Assembly (NCBI RefSeq): GCF_000745265.1
Contig: NZ_JQNN01000001.1
Span: forward strand, 4,216,001-4,280,000
Origin: Massilia sp. 9096
GTDB lineage: Bacteria > Pseudomonadota > Gammaproteobacteria > Burkholderiales > Burkholderiaceae_D
Reading direction: 5' to 3'
Length of the DNA stretch: 64,000 bases
In this document: positions 52,268 through 60,997 of the stretch, piece by piece
Layout of the letters: each line of letters opens with the position of its first letter
Numbering within the stretch: position 1 is the stretch's first letter
Notes under the pieces: model-generated
Databases searched by the model: none
What the model was told of the DNA's origin: nothing
What the model saw: only the letters and a program-made list of their open reading frames with translations
Position numbers and translations under genes: made by a program

Positions 52268-55027
52268 TCAGAACTTGTACTTGATGTCGAAGTTCAGCGA
52301 ACGCAGGCGCGGATCGGCCACGCGCGGATCCCAGCCGGCACCCACGACCTCGTCGACGTTGTGCGCGGTGAACGACGGCTGGCGGTCGAACAGGTTCTGG
52401 ATGCCGACGTCGATCGAGGTGTTCTTGATGCCGGTGTACGACGCGGTCAGGCCCCAGGTCGTGTAGCTGGCCACGCGCGGATTGAAGCCCGGCGGCGGCG
52501 CGCTCTTGCCGCCATCCGGCAGCTCGTCGTTGTAGCCGCTGCGGAACAGGTTGTTCACCATCACGCTCCAGTCGCCCTTGCTGACCGCGAAGGTCGCATT
52601 GGTCTTCCAGCGCAGGTAGATGTCGCGCGTATAAAAACTGCCGACTTCCTCGGTGTAGGCCATGCCCGGGATCTCGGACACCTTGTAGCTCTGGGTCCAG
52701 GTGCCGTCCAGCATCGCGTTCCACTTGAAGCCGCCCGGCAGGTTGCCACGCCCGCGCAGGCCGAGGTCGGCGCCGCGCGTCTTGATGCCGCCCGCATTGA
52801 TCCAGCCGGCATTGACGTAGTCGATGGTGTCGTCGGTGTTGCGGATGATGTCTTCCGCCAGGAACGCCGAGTTGGCCAGCACGACTTGCGGCGTGCGATT
52901 CAGGATGTGGTCCTTGGTGTTGATCGCCCAGTAGTCGACCGAGGCCGAGAAGTTGGCGGTGGGTTCGATCACGAAGCCCAGCGTGCCCTGCTTCGAGGTT
53001 TCCGGACGCAGGTTCGGGTTGCCGCCGGTGAAGTAAGAAAGGCGCTCGATCGCGCAGAAGCGCGGGTCGTTCGGGTGCGATGCGCAGCCGACCGGGTCGG
53101 TCACGCCGTTCGGCAGTTCCTGGTCCAGGCGGCCGGAGTACAGTTGATTGAAGCTCGGCGCCAGGAAACCCTTGTTGGCCGAACCACGCAGCATCAGCCA
53201 GTTGACGGGGCGGTAGCTGAAGGCGATCTTTGGATTGGTGGTCGAGCCGATGGTCTGGTATTTGTCGGTGCGCAGCGCCAGCTGCAGTTCCAGGTTCTTA
53301 ATGACCGGCACCACCAGTTCGGCGTACAGCGCGGTGATGCTGCGGTGCGCAGTCGGGAAGTTGGCATTGCCCGGGGCCAACAGGATCTGGGTGGCATCGA
53401 CGTTTTGCGCGAAGCCATAGCCTTCCTGGCGCAGGTCGGTGCCGATCGCGCCTTGCAGGTCGCCGGCCGGGAGCGTCCAGATCGGACCGGAGATCGACGC
53501 GTTGATCTGGTCGAGCGTGGTCTTGCCGTGCTGGAACTCACCATAGAACTTTGTCGCGTTCAGCGCTGCCATCGCGGCATCGCTCTGGCCCTGCGACGGC
53601 GCCGCGAACGGGTTCACGATACCGCTGCCCAGCACCTTGTAGAACGGGGTGGTGTAGGCGTAGCCGTCGAGCAGGTCGGTGGTCGCGTGGCTTTCGCTGT
53701 GGCCGTAGTTTATCTTGTAATCGTACTTGCCGGCGATGGTGCCGACGGCGCCGAGCGACACGCGCACGGTGTTGGCGACGTTCTGCTGGGTACGGTTGCC
53801 GAGCGGCCAGGCGCGCCATTTGTACAGGATCGGCTTGGTCGGATCGAAGCTCGGGATGTACGGCTGCAAGTTCTGGTAGTACGGGCCGCCGGCCGGGTAG
53901 GCGTTGCCGGCCGCGAGCGTGGCCGACACCTGCACCGGGGTCAGGATCGACAGCGAACGGGTGTTCGCGCCGATGACTTCGGCGTAGACCTGGTTGTCCG
54001 GATTGATCTGGTAGGTCGCGCGCGCGACGCCGTTGGTGCGCTCGACCGGCAGCTGCATCACGTAGTCGGCGCCGTAGTCGTAGGCGCAGGAATAGGTCGA
54101 GCGCAACGGCGAGGTCACGTCTTTCCACAGCGCCGTGTTGTACTGCATCATGCCCGGCACGCTGTCGCACTTGCCTTGCAGGCTGAGCAGGCCGGCCTGC
54201 AGGTATTTGTTGGGGTCGCCCGGGCGCGTGAAGTTGACGCCGAGTGCGCTGCCGGCGCCGGTCAGCTGGTTGGCGACCGGGGTGCCGGTGGTGTCCGGCG
54301 ACAGGCCGCGCGCCGGCTGGTAGCCGTTGGCGAACGAGCGCTGGCGCGAATCGAGTTCCTGGTTCTGGCTGTGGCTGATCGCCGCCATCACGTTGAAACC
54401 ATCGCGGTCCAGGTTTCCCTTGCCCGCGAGCAGCTGCAGACGGCGGGTGTCGCCGCCGCCGTGCTGGGTCCAGTTGCCCGTGAAGCCGGCCTGGATGCCT
54501 TCGAAGTCGGTTTTCAAGATGAAGTTGATCACGCCGCCGACCGCATCGGTACCGTAGATCGCCGAGGCGCCATCCTTCAGGACTTCGACGCGCGCGATGG
54601 CTGCCAGCGGAATCGTGTTCAGGTCGACCGCCTTGGCCGACATGCCGTAGCCGGAGATGCGCTGGCCGTTGATCAAGACCAGGGTCGCGGTCGGGCCGAG
54701 GCCGCGCATCGACGCGAACGAGCCGCCGCCGCTGACGCGGTCGGCATCGGCGCCGAACACGTTGTTGCCCGAGGTCATGTTGTCGGCGCCGGTGCCGTTC
54801 GACGAGATCAGGCGCAGCATTTCCTCGGCGTTGGTGACGCCCTGCTTGTCCATCTGGTCCAGCGTGATCGTCTGTACCGGCAGCGCGCCCTCGGTGGCGA
54901 GACGGCGGATGCTCGAACCCGTGATTTCGACGCGCTGCATCGGCGCATCCGGCTGCGCGTTCTGTGCGGCTGCCGGACCGACCACGCCGATCAGGGCCAT
55001 CAAATGGACTAACTTCTTCAGTTTCAC
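52268..55027 (-). CDS. TonB-dependent outer-membrane receptor
   Basis: A 919-residue gated porin. The signal peptide ends near residue 21 (GPAAAQNAQ). A TonB-box-like QRVEITGSSIRRL precedes the plug (residues about 45-170: LRLISSNGTGADN, SMRGLGPTATLVLINGQRIS, VEVLKDGASAIYGTDAVGGV). The long beta-barrel ends LNFDIKYKF with the terminal Phe needed for outer-membrane insertion. The class is used for varied large substrates as well as siderophores, so the ligand is not deducible. Murein-peptide genes surround it, hence a peptide ligand is plausible. Confidence 0.95.
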   Translation of the reverse strand: MKLKKLVHLMALIGVVGPAAAQNAQPDAPMQRVEITGSSIRRLATEGALPVQTITLDQMDKQGVTNAEEMLRLISSNGTGADNMTSGNNVFGADADRVSGGGSFASMRGLGPTATLVLINGQRISGYGMSAKAVDLNTIPLAAIARVEVLKDGASAIYGTDAVGGVINFILKTDFEGIQAGFTGNWTQHGGGDTRRLQLLAGKGNLDRDGFNVMAAISHSQNQELDSRQRSFANGYQPARGLSPDTTGTPVANQLTGAGSALGVNFTRPGDPNKYLQAGLLSLQGKCDSVPGMMQYNTALWKDVTSPLRSTYSCAYDYGADYVMQLPVERTNGVARATYQINPDNQVYAEVIGANTRSLSILTPVQVSATLAAGNAYPAGGPYYQNLQPYIPSFDPTKPILYKWRAWPLGNRTQQNVANTVRVSLGAVGTIAGKYDYKINYGHSESHATTDLLDGYAYTTPFYKVLGSGIVNPFAAPSQGQSDAAMAALNATKFYGEFQHGKTTLDQINASISGPIWTLPAGDLQGAIGTDLRQEGYGFAQNVDATQILLAPGNANFPTAHRSITALYAELVVPVIKNLELQLALRTDKYQTIGSTTNPKIAFSYRPVNWLMLRGSANKGFLAPSFNQLYSGRLDQELPNGVTDPVGCASHPNDPRFCAIERLSYFTGGNPNLRPETSKQGTLGFVIEPTANFSASVDYWAINTKDHILNRTPQVVLANSAFLAEDIIRNTDDTIDYVNAGWINAGGIKTRGADLGLRGRGNLPGGFKWNAMLDGTWTQSYKVSEIPGMAYTEEVGSFYTRDIYLRWKTNATFAVSKGDWSVMVNNLFRSGYNDELPDGGKSAPPPGFNPRVASYTTWGLTASYTGIKNTSIDVGIQNLFDRQPSFTAHNVDEVVGAGWDPRVADPRLRSLNFDIKYKF

Positions 55028-55079
55028 GGGTCTCTCCTTGGGGGGCTTGCGTGGGCTACGCTCGGATTTCTAATTAGCT

Positions 55080-55099
55080 CGTAATGTCTTTGCATTACG
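55080..55099. promoter_or_regulatory. Inverted repeat upstream of the TonB receptor gene
   Basis: CGTAATG and CATTACG separated by 6 nt, 53-72 nt before the receptor start. A candidate operator, unassigned. Confidence 0.4.
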
Positions 55100-55208
55100 A
55101 TTTTGTTATTCCAAAGGTAAGCGCACTCGCAAGCCGCCAGCCAATGAATAATCCGGCGCTGAGTATAACTACAGGGAATGTTTTACTTAGGAAAATCTCA
55201 CCAAAACA

Positions 55209-57008
55209 CTACTTCGCTCTAGCGGTGCGTGCTCTTTGTGCAACATCGACATCCAGATAACGCCATTGCGTGAGTTCGACAGGGTGGCGCTTGTAGTTTT
55301 TGAGCCACGGTTGCTGCAAATCGGCCGATAACAGCTGGGTCAGCGTCACCCATGGGTTGTAGGCGTGGATCAGCTGGTTCATCTCGCCATACAGTTTGTC
55401 GCGGGCGGGACCGTCGCTGAGCAGGCGCGCCTGCTCGTAGCGCACGTTATAGGCGGGGAGATTGAAACGCGCATAGTTGGCGCGGCCGGCGTTGGGACCG
55501 TACAGCAGCTGGTAGAAATTGTCGCCGTCGGGGAAGTCCGCAACCCAGTTGGTCTCGAACATCTGCACCTTGCCCAGGCGCGAGGCCTTGATGATCTCGG
55601 TCTTCTTGTCCGACTTGAACACGACGCGCAAACCGACCGCGTTCAGGCATTTACGCCAGAACTCGTCGCGCAGGCGGCCGCTGACGGTCGCTTCGCTGCT
55701 CATCTGCAAGGTCAGCGGTACAGTGCCGCCGGCGCGTACCGGCATGCGCCGGTACCCATCCGGATCGCGCTTGCCGTAGCCGAAGCGGTCGAGCAAGGCA
55801 TTGGCCAGCGCCGGATCGTAGGGCACCGGGCTGCGGTAGTTCGGGTCGTAGCCGAGCACGCCGGGCGCCAGCGGCGACTCGGCCTTGATCGCAAACCCCT
55901 TCTTGAGCAGGGCGATGTCCTCGGCGCTGTTGTAACTGAGCTCGATCGCGCGGCGCAGCGCCACCTTCTCCTTGTCATAGCCGCCGATGACCGGGTCGTC
56001 CATGTTCATCCACATGTAATAGGTCTGCAGCACCGGGAAGCGCGTCAGCCGGATGCCGCGCGCGGCCAGTTCCGGTTTCAGCTGGCCGTTGCGGATGACC
56101 ATTTCCGTCATCGATTCCGGCACCTGCTCCAGATAATCGTATTCGCCATTGAGGAAGCCCAGCATGCGGCCCTGGAATTCCTCGGCGATTTTCACTTCGA
56201 CCCGGTCCACGCGCGGCAGCTTTTGTCCCTCGAGCGCGGCGTCGATGGCGCGGTCGGCCGGATCGGCACCCGGGGTCGCGTGGAACACCGCGCTGGAATC
56301 GGGATTGGCCACCAGCACCATGCGGTCGCTGTGCTTCCATTCGCTCAGGATGAAGGGACCGGTGCCGACCGGGTGGTTGCCGGCCTGGCCCGGATAGGCG
56401 TCGATCACTTCGCGCGCGACCACGCTCGTGGCCGGCATCGCCATATAGAACAGGAAATTGTTGTCCGGTTCGCTCAAGCGGATGCGCAGCGTGTAGCGGT
56501 CGACCGCTTGCAGGCCGGGGATGTCGGTGTCGATGTTGAACGCGGTTTTCAGGGCCGCATCGCCGAGCAGCTTGCCGTCGAACAGGTAAGCCCACGGCGA
56601 TTTCAGCGCCGGATCGTACAGGCGCTTGAAGCTGTAGACGTAATCCTGCGCGGTCAGCTCGCGCTGCCTGCCTTTGAAGGCCGGGTCCGGCGTGAAGTGG
56701 ATGCCGGGCCGCAGGTGAAAGGTGTAGGTGCGGCCATCGGCGGAGATCTCGGGCAGGCCGGTCGTGGTGTTGCCCTGCAATTTCACGGGACGCGCCAGGT
56801 AGTCATAGCGCAGCAGCGGATCGAACAGGTTTTCCAGCAGCGACAAGGTGGCCAGGTCGGAGCCGATCGCCGGGTCGAGGCTGGCTTCGCTGGTCGAGAG
56901 GAACATGTGCAGCACCTTGGGCGCGTGCGCGGGCGCGTCGGCGGTATGCGCGGACATGGACAGCAGGGAGAACGAGAGCGCGGCGGCGAGGGTGCGAAGT
57001 GGCGGCAT
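55209..57008 (-). CDS. Family 5 extracellular solute (peptide)-binding protein
   Basis: A 599-residue periplasmic binding protein of the peptide/nickel ABC class. The signal peptide spans about residues 1-22 (MPPLRTLAAALSFSLLSMSA). The family core shows LLENLFDPLLRYDYL, YTFHLRPGIHFTPDPAF, LTAQDYVYSFKRLYDP and NHPVGTGPFILSEWKHSDRM. No permease or ATPase genes lie beside it, so it must work with components elsewhere or has another role. It is divergent from the SpmAB gene. Confidence 0.9.
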   Translation of the reverse strand: MPPLRTLAAALSFSLLSMSAHTADAPAHAPKVLHMFLSTSEASLDPAIGSDLATLSLLENLFDPLLRYDYLARPVKLQGNTTTGLPEISADGRTYTFHLRPGIHFTPDPAFKGRQRELTAQDYVYSFKRLYDPALKSPWAYLFDGKLLGDAALKTAFNIDTDIPGLQAVDRYTLRIRLSEPDNNFLFYMAMPATSVVAREVIDAYPGQAGNHPVGTGPFILSEWKHSDRMVLVANPDSSAVFHATPGADPADRAIDAALEGQKLPRVDRVEVKIAEEFQGRMLGFLNGEYDYLEQVPESMTEMVIRNGQLKPELAARGIRLTRFPVLQTYYMWMNMDDPVIGGYDKEKVALRRAIELSYNSAEDIALLKKGFAIKAESPLAPGVLGYDPNYRSPVPYDPALANALLDRFGYGKRDPDGYRRMPVRAGGTVPLTLQMSSEATVSGRLRDEFWRKCLNAVGLRVVFKSDKKTEIIKASRLGKVQMFETNWVADFPDGDNFYQLLYGPNAGRANYARFNLPAYNVRYEQARLLSDGPARDKLYGEMNQLIHAYNPWVTLTQLLSADLQQPWLKNYKRHPVELTQWRYLDVDVAQRARTARAK

Positions 57009-57192
57009 GGCGGGGTCCTGGAGGCGTTGCGTATCATAGGCCGAGGCTTATGCGCAGGCAATACACCACGGTGCCAATGTCTTGTTTGCTCGGCAAGGCG
57101 CATAACTTTTTTGTATAGCCACGCGGCATTCTTTCATCAATGCAGTGTGCTCAGCGCCTATACTCTGTCCGCTGAACATTCACGAAATATCC
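57009..57192. other. Divergent intergenic region, no gene
   Basis: Leader of the solute-binding-protein gene (minus) and of the SpmAB gene (plus). Apart from repeat copy D beginning at 57193, no distinct signal was found. Confidence 0.5.
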
Positions 57193-57324
57193 GGGTCCCT
57201 GAAGAACCGTAGCGAGCGGAAGCAGTGTTGGGCGAGAAGCGCAGCTGTACGCGTAGTACAGCGAGCATCGCAGGGCTCGGCGCCCCACCGACAATCCGAC
57301 GCGCAGCAGGTTATTCAGGGATCC
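57193..57324 (+). repeat. Co-varying-arm repeat, copy D (full-length)
   Basis: Outer arms GGGTCCCTGAA (57193-57203) and TTCAGGGATCC (57314-57324) pair over 11 bp with one G-U wobble. Within: AACCGTAGCGAGCGG, stem TGTTGG/CCGACA, the apical hairpin GCTGTAC/GTACAGC, then ACGCGCAGCAGG. Compared with copy A (GCCGTAC/GTACGGC) the apical stem shows a compensatory C-G to T-A change. It ends 8 nt before the SpmAB start. Confidence 0.9.
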
Positions 57325-57332
57325 TCTCAGAC

Positions 57333-58571
57333 ATGGCTCTCAATTACATCTGGATCGGCTTCTTCCTGGTCGGTTTTATTGCGGCATTGGCCCAATGGAT
57401 CTTCCTCGGGGACACCGAGATCTTCAAGCGCATCATCGACGGCACCTTCGACTCCGCCAAGAGCGGCGTGATGGACATCGCCCTGCCGCTGGCCGGCGTG
57501 ATGACGCTGTGGCTGGGCATCATGAACATCGGCGAAAAGGCCGGCGCGATCGGCTGGCTGGCAAAAATCATCGCGCCCTTCTTTTCGCGCATTTTTCCGG
57601 ACGTGCCGAAGGACCACCCGGCCACCGGCCACATGGTGATGAATTTCTCGGCCAACCTGCTCGGCCTGGACAACGCCGCCACGCCGTTCGGCCTGAAGGC
57701 GATGGAAAGCCTGCAGACCCTGAATCCGAACAAGGACACGGCCAGCAACGCCCAGATCATGTTCCTGGTGCTGCATACGTCGGGCCTGACCCTGATCCCG
57801 CTGGCGATCATGGCCCAGCGCGCGATCCTCGGCGCCAGGGACCCGTCCGACATTTTTATCCCATGCATGATCGCGACCTACGTCGCCACGGTCGCGGGTA
57901 TCATCGCCGTGTCGATCCGCCAGCGCATCAACCTGTTCGACCGCGTCGTGCTCGGCTGGCTGGGCGGCATGACGGCGGCGATCGCCGGCGTGATCTGGTA
58001 CTTCACGCAAGTCCTGACGAAAGCGGAAATCGAAGGCGTGTCCAAGCTCGTCAGCAACCTGGTGCTGTTCTCGATCATCGTCGTGTTCATCGTCGGCGCC
58101 GTGCTCAAGAAGGTGAACGTGTACGAAACCTTCATCGAAGGCGCGAAAGGCGGCATCCAGACCTCGCTGACCATCATTCCATACCTCGTCGGCATGCTGG
58201 TGGCGATTTCCGTGATCCGCAATTCGGGCGTGCTCGGCTTCGTGGTGCATGGCATGGACTGGGTGTTCACCCAGGCCGGCCTGGACACGCGTTTTACCCC
58301 GTCGCTGCCCACTGCCCTGATGAAACCGCTGTCCGGCAGCGGTTCGAAGGCGATGATGATCGACGCCATGAAGACCTATGGCGTCGATTCCTTCGTCGGG
58401 CGCCTGGCCTGTATCTTCCAGGGCTCGGCCGACACCACCTTCTACATCGTCGCGCTGTACTTCGGCTCGGTTGGGGTGCGCAAGACGCGCTATGCGATTT
58501 CCTGCGGGCTGATCGCCGACCTGGCCGGCATCGTCGCCGCGATCGCCGTGGCCTATGTGTTTTTCGGATAA
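57333..58571 (+). CDS. Fused spore maturation-type protein SpmA-SpmB (nucleoside-recognition Gate domains)
   Basis: A 412-residue inner-membrane protein with two Gate-domain halves corresponding to SpmA (about 1-200) and SpmB (about 230-412). Examples are MNFSANLLGLDNAATPFGLK, and in the second half ALMKPLSGSGSKAMMIDAMK and GSADTTFYIVALYFGSVGVR. In Bacillus the separate SpmA and SpmB affect spore cortex and core dehydration; this organism group does not sporulate, so the job here is unknown. The gene is immediately followed by a D-Ala-D-Ala carboxypeptidase gene, echoing the B. subtilis dacB-spmA-spmB order. Confidence 0.9.
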   Translation: MALNYIWIGFFLVGFIAALAQWIFLGDTEIFKRIIDGTFDSAKSGVMDIALPLAGVMTLWLGIMNIGEKAGAIGWLAKIIAPFFSRIFPDVPKDHPATGHMVMNFSANLLGLDNAATPFGLKAMESLQTLNPNKDTASNAQIMFLVLHTSGLTLIPLAIMAQRAILGARDPSDIFIPCMIATYVATVAGIIAVSIRQRINLFDRVVLGWLGGMTAAIAGVIWYFTQVLTKAEIEGVSKLVSNLVLFSIIVVFIVGAVLKKVNVYETFIEGAKGGIQTSLTIIPYLVGMLVAISVIRNSGVLGFVVHGMDWVFTQAGLDTRFTPSLPTALMKPLSGSGSKAMMIDAMKTYGVDSFVGRLACIFQGSADTTFYIVALYFGSVGVRKTRYAISCGLIADLAGIVAAIAVAYVFFG

Positions 58572-58601
58572 ATGGATTTAAGGATGGATTCAAGGAGCCG
58601 C

Positions 58602-60287
58602 ATGGCGCGCCGTTTTTCTTTCGTCTCCCGTCCGGCTCGGTCGGTCACGCAGTCGGCCGCGCAGTCGGCCATGCTGCTGGCTGCCCTGCTGACGACGCTG
58701 CCCGCCCACGCCCAGTTGCCCGAGCCGGTCGCGTATGTGATGCAGGCCAACCACATTCCCGAGGATGCGCTCAGCGCGCTGGTGCTGCGCGACAATCAAA
58801 CCATCCTGTCGCACCTGGCCGACCATCCGATGCAGCCGGCCTCGACGATGAAACTGGTCACCACGCTGGTCGGCCTCGAGCGCCTGGGTCCGGTATTTCG
58901 CAGCCGCACCGAATTGCGCAGCGCCGGCGAGCTGCATGGCGACATCCTGGCCGGCGACCTGTATTTGCGCGGCGGCGCCGACGCCGATTTCACCACCGAG
59001 ACCTTGACCGGCATGCTGCGCAAACTGCGCAACGCCGGCATCCGCAAGATCGACGGCCGCCTGGTCGTCGACCGCCAGGTGTTCAACCCGGCGCGCCTGG
59101 ACCTGAACGCGCCGCCGTTCGACGATTCGCCCGAGGCGGCGTACAACGTCATCCCCGATGCGGCCATGGTCAACAAAAACCTGCTGCAGATCGACATGCG
59201 CTCCACCGGCGGCAAGCTCAAGCTGGCGCTGCAGCCCGACTTGCAGGGCGTGACCATCGATTCCGACATGAAGCTCGTCAACGCCGCCTGCGTCGATTGG
59301 GAAAGCGGCTGGAAACCGCCCGAAGCCGTGCCGCAGCCCGACGGCGGCATCAAGATCATGCTGCACGGGACCTTCCCGAAAAACTGCGAGACGGTCAATG
59401 CGATCAGCGTGATCGACCGCCAGACCTACCTGGACCGCCTGTTCCGCGCGGCGTGGCAACAGCTGGGCGGCAGCATCAGCGGCGACACCACTGAAGGCAC
59501 GACGCCGGCCTCGACCCGGCTGCTGGCCGACCATCTGTCGCGCGCGCTGCCGGAAATCGTCCGCGACACGAATAAACCTTCCGACAACACGCTGGCGCGC
59601 CTGATCTTCCTGAGCCTGGGCGCGCTGGAAGCCGATCCGCTGCTGGGCAGCCGGCCGCAGGTGTTCAAGCCTGCGTTGGCGGGCGGCACCGCAGGCCTTG
59701 CCATGGGCGCGGGCGCCGGTACGGACAGCGCCAGCGCGGTGCCGACCCTCGCGCGCGCGGACGCGGCCGTGCGCGCGTGGATGAACCAGCACGGCATCGA
59801 CGACCGCGGCCTGGTGCTGGACAACGGCTCCGGCCTGTCGCGCCTGGAACGCATCACGCCGATCCAGATGGGCGCCGTGCTGCAGGCCGGTTTGCGCAGC
59901 AACTGGGCGCCGGAATTCCAGTCCAGCATCCCGATCGTCGCGGTGGACGGGACCATGCGCCGCCGCCTGCACGAGAGCCCGGCCGCCGGCCGCGCGCGCC
60001 TGAAGACCGGCACGCTGCGCAACGTCACGGCGATCGCCGGCTACGTGCCCGATGCCAGCGGGCGCCAGTGCGTGGTGGTCGCCTTCGTCAACAGCGAACT
60101 GGCTGCCAACGGCCACGGCCGCGCCGTGCTCGACAGCCTGGTCGACTGGGTCGCGCGCCTGAACCCGGCGCCGGGTTCCAGCGCGCCGGTATCGGCGCCG
60201 CAACAACCGCAGCCTTTGCAGCCGCAGCCCTTGCAGCCGCTGCCGCCGAGCGCACCGGCTCCGGCCTCGGCCGTGAGCGGCGCATGA
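58602..60287 (+). CDS. dacB: D-alanyl-D-alanine carboxypeptidase/endopeptidase (PBP4, family S13)
   Basis: A 561-residue periplasmic penicillin-binding protein of DacB type, trimming or cleaving peptidoglycan cross-links. Signal peptide about residues 1-37 (LLTTLPAHA). Active-site motifs: SxxK in QPASTMKLVTTL, SxN in KPSDNTLARL and KTG in RLKTGTLRNVTAI. The ATG at 58602 is preceded by AAGGAG; ATGs at 58572 and 58584 are in frame but weaker. The C-terminus is a Pro/Gln-rich tail. It follows the SpmAB fusion by 30 nt and overlaps the GNAT gene (ATGA). Confidence 0.94.
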   Translation: MARRFSFVSRPARSVTQSAAQSAMLLAALLTTLPAHAQLPEPVAYVMQANHIPEDALSALVLRDNQTILSHLADHPMQPASTMKLVTTLVGLERLGPVFRSRTELRSAGELHGDILAGDLYLRGGADADFTTETLTGMLRKLRNAGIRKIDGRLVVDRQVFNPARLDLNAPPFDDSPEAAYNVIPDAAMVNKNLLQIDMRSTGGKLKLALQPDLQGVTIDSDMKLVNAACVDWESGWKPPEAVPQPDGGIKIMLHGTFPKNCETVNAISVIDRQTYLDRLFRAAWQQLGGSISGDTTEGTTPASTRLLADHLSRALPEIVRDTNKPSDNTLARLIFLSLGALEADPLLGSRPQVFKPALAGGTAGLAMGAGAGTDSASAVPTLARADAAVRAWMNQHGIDDRGLVLDNGSGLSRLERITPIQMGAVLQAGLRSNWAPEFQSSIPIVAVDGTMRRRLHESPAAGRARLKTGTLRNVTAIAGYVPDASGRQCVVVAFVNSELAANGHGRAVLDSLVDWVARLNPAPGSSAPVSAPQQPQPLQPQPLQPLPPSAPAPASAVSGA

Positions 60288-60955
60288 GCCGCGACCAAGG
60301 CACCCTGCCGCCGTCAGCGGTGTCCACCACGACACCGGAACTGCCACCCGCGCCGGCACCGGCAGCGATGTCCACGTCCACCCCAGCGCCCGGCATGACG
60401 ATCCGCCGCCTGCTGGCCCGCGACTGGCCAGCCTATCGCGCCCTGCGCCTGCGTTCGCTGGCCGATGCGCCCTACGCCTTCGGCAGCTCGCTGGCCCTGG
60501 AAGAATCCTGGCGCCCCGAGCTCTGGATGGCGCGCCTGACCGCCGCCGAAATCTCGGGCCGCGACTACCCCCTCATCGCCGAAGACGCCAGCGTCACCGC
60601 AAGCGCCGACGGCACGGACGAGGCGCCGACAGCATCAGCCGCCCCGCTCGGCTTGGTCTACGCCAAGTGCGACCCCGAACGAGCCGGCGTGGTGAACCTG
60701 TTCCAGATGTGGGTCGCACCGGAAGCGCGCGGCCGCGGCGTGGCCCTGGCGCTGCTGCAGGCATCGATCGACTGGGCCAGGTCGATCGGCGCGCAGCGCG
60801 TGCGCCTGGGCGTCGTGTGCGGCAACGATGCGGCGGCGCGGCTGTACCGACGCGCAGGTTTTCGCGACGTCGGCGCGCCCGAACCGCTGCGCCCTGGCGC
60901 GGCGGCGCTCGAACAGACCATGGAACTGGGGCTCGACGCCGCGGCGCAGACCTGA
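60284..60955 (+). CDS. GNAT-family acetyltransferase
   Basis: A 223-residue GNAT protein. An N-terminal Ser/Thr/Pro-rich stretch (about 1-37) precedes the domain MTIRRLLARDWPAYRALRLR; the acetyl-CoA loop is VAPEARGRGVALALLQASID and the C-terminal LYRRAGFRDVG is typical. A translation start at an internal ATG (near 60392, MTIRRLL) is also possible. It overlaps dacB by 4 nt. Substrate unknown. Confidence 0.82.
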   Translation: MSRDQGTLPPSAVSTTTPELPPAPAPAAMSTSTPAPGMTIRRLLARDWPAYRALRLRSLADAPYAFGSSLALEESWRPELWMARLTAAEISGRDYPLIAEDASVTASADGTDEAPTASAAPLGLVYAKCDPERAGVVNLFQMWVAPEARGRGVALALLQASIDWARSIGAQRVRLGVVCGNDAAARLYRRAGFRDVGAPEPLRPGAAALEQTMELGLDAAAQT

Positions 60956-60997
60956 ACCCGCACGCGAATTACGGCCGCTTAGACTGCTCGGGGCTGC

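Noticed and set aside
50933..55012. A 1359-codon open frame opposite the TonB receptor and LD-carboxypeptidase genes
   Set aside because: The same antisense effect; the minus-strand genes have signal peptides, motifs and terminators, and this frame has none.
33701..57324. Reading the four repeats as integron attC sites
   Set aside because: attC core sites are RYYYAAC/GTTRRRY and follow each cassette in one orientation. Here the arms do not match, three copies precede genes, and no integrase is present.
33701..57324. Reading the four repeats as a MITE family
   Set aside because: MITEs have constant terminal inverted repeats and target-site duplications. These arms differ completely between copies, and no flanking duplication was seen.
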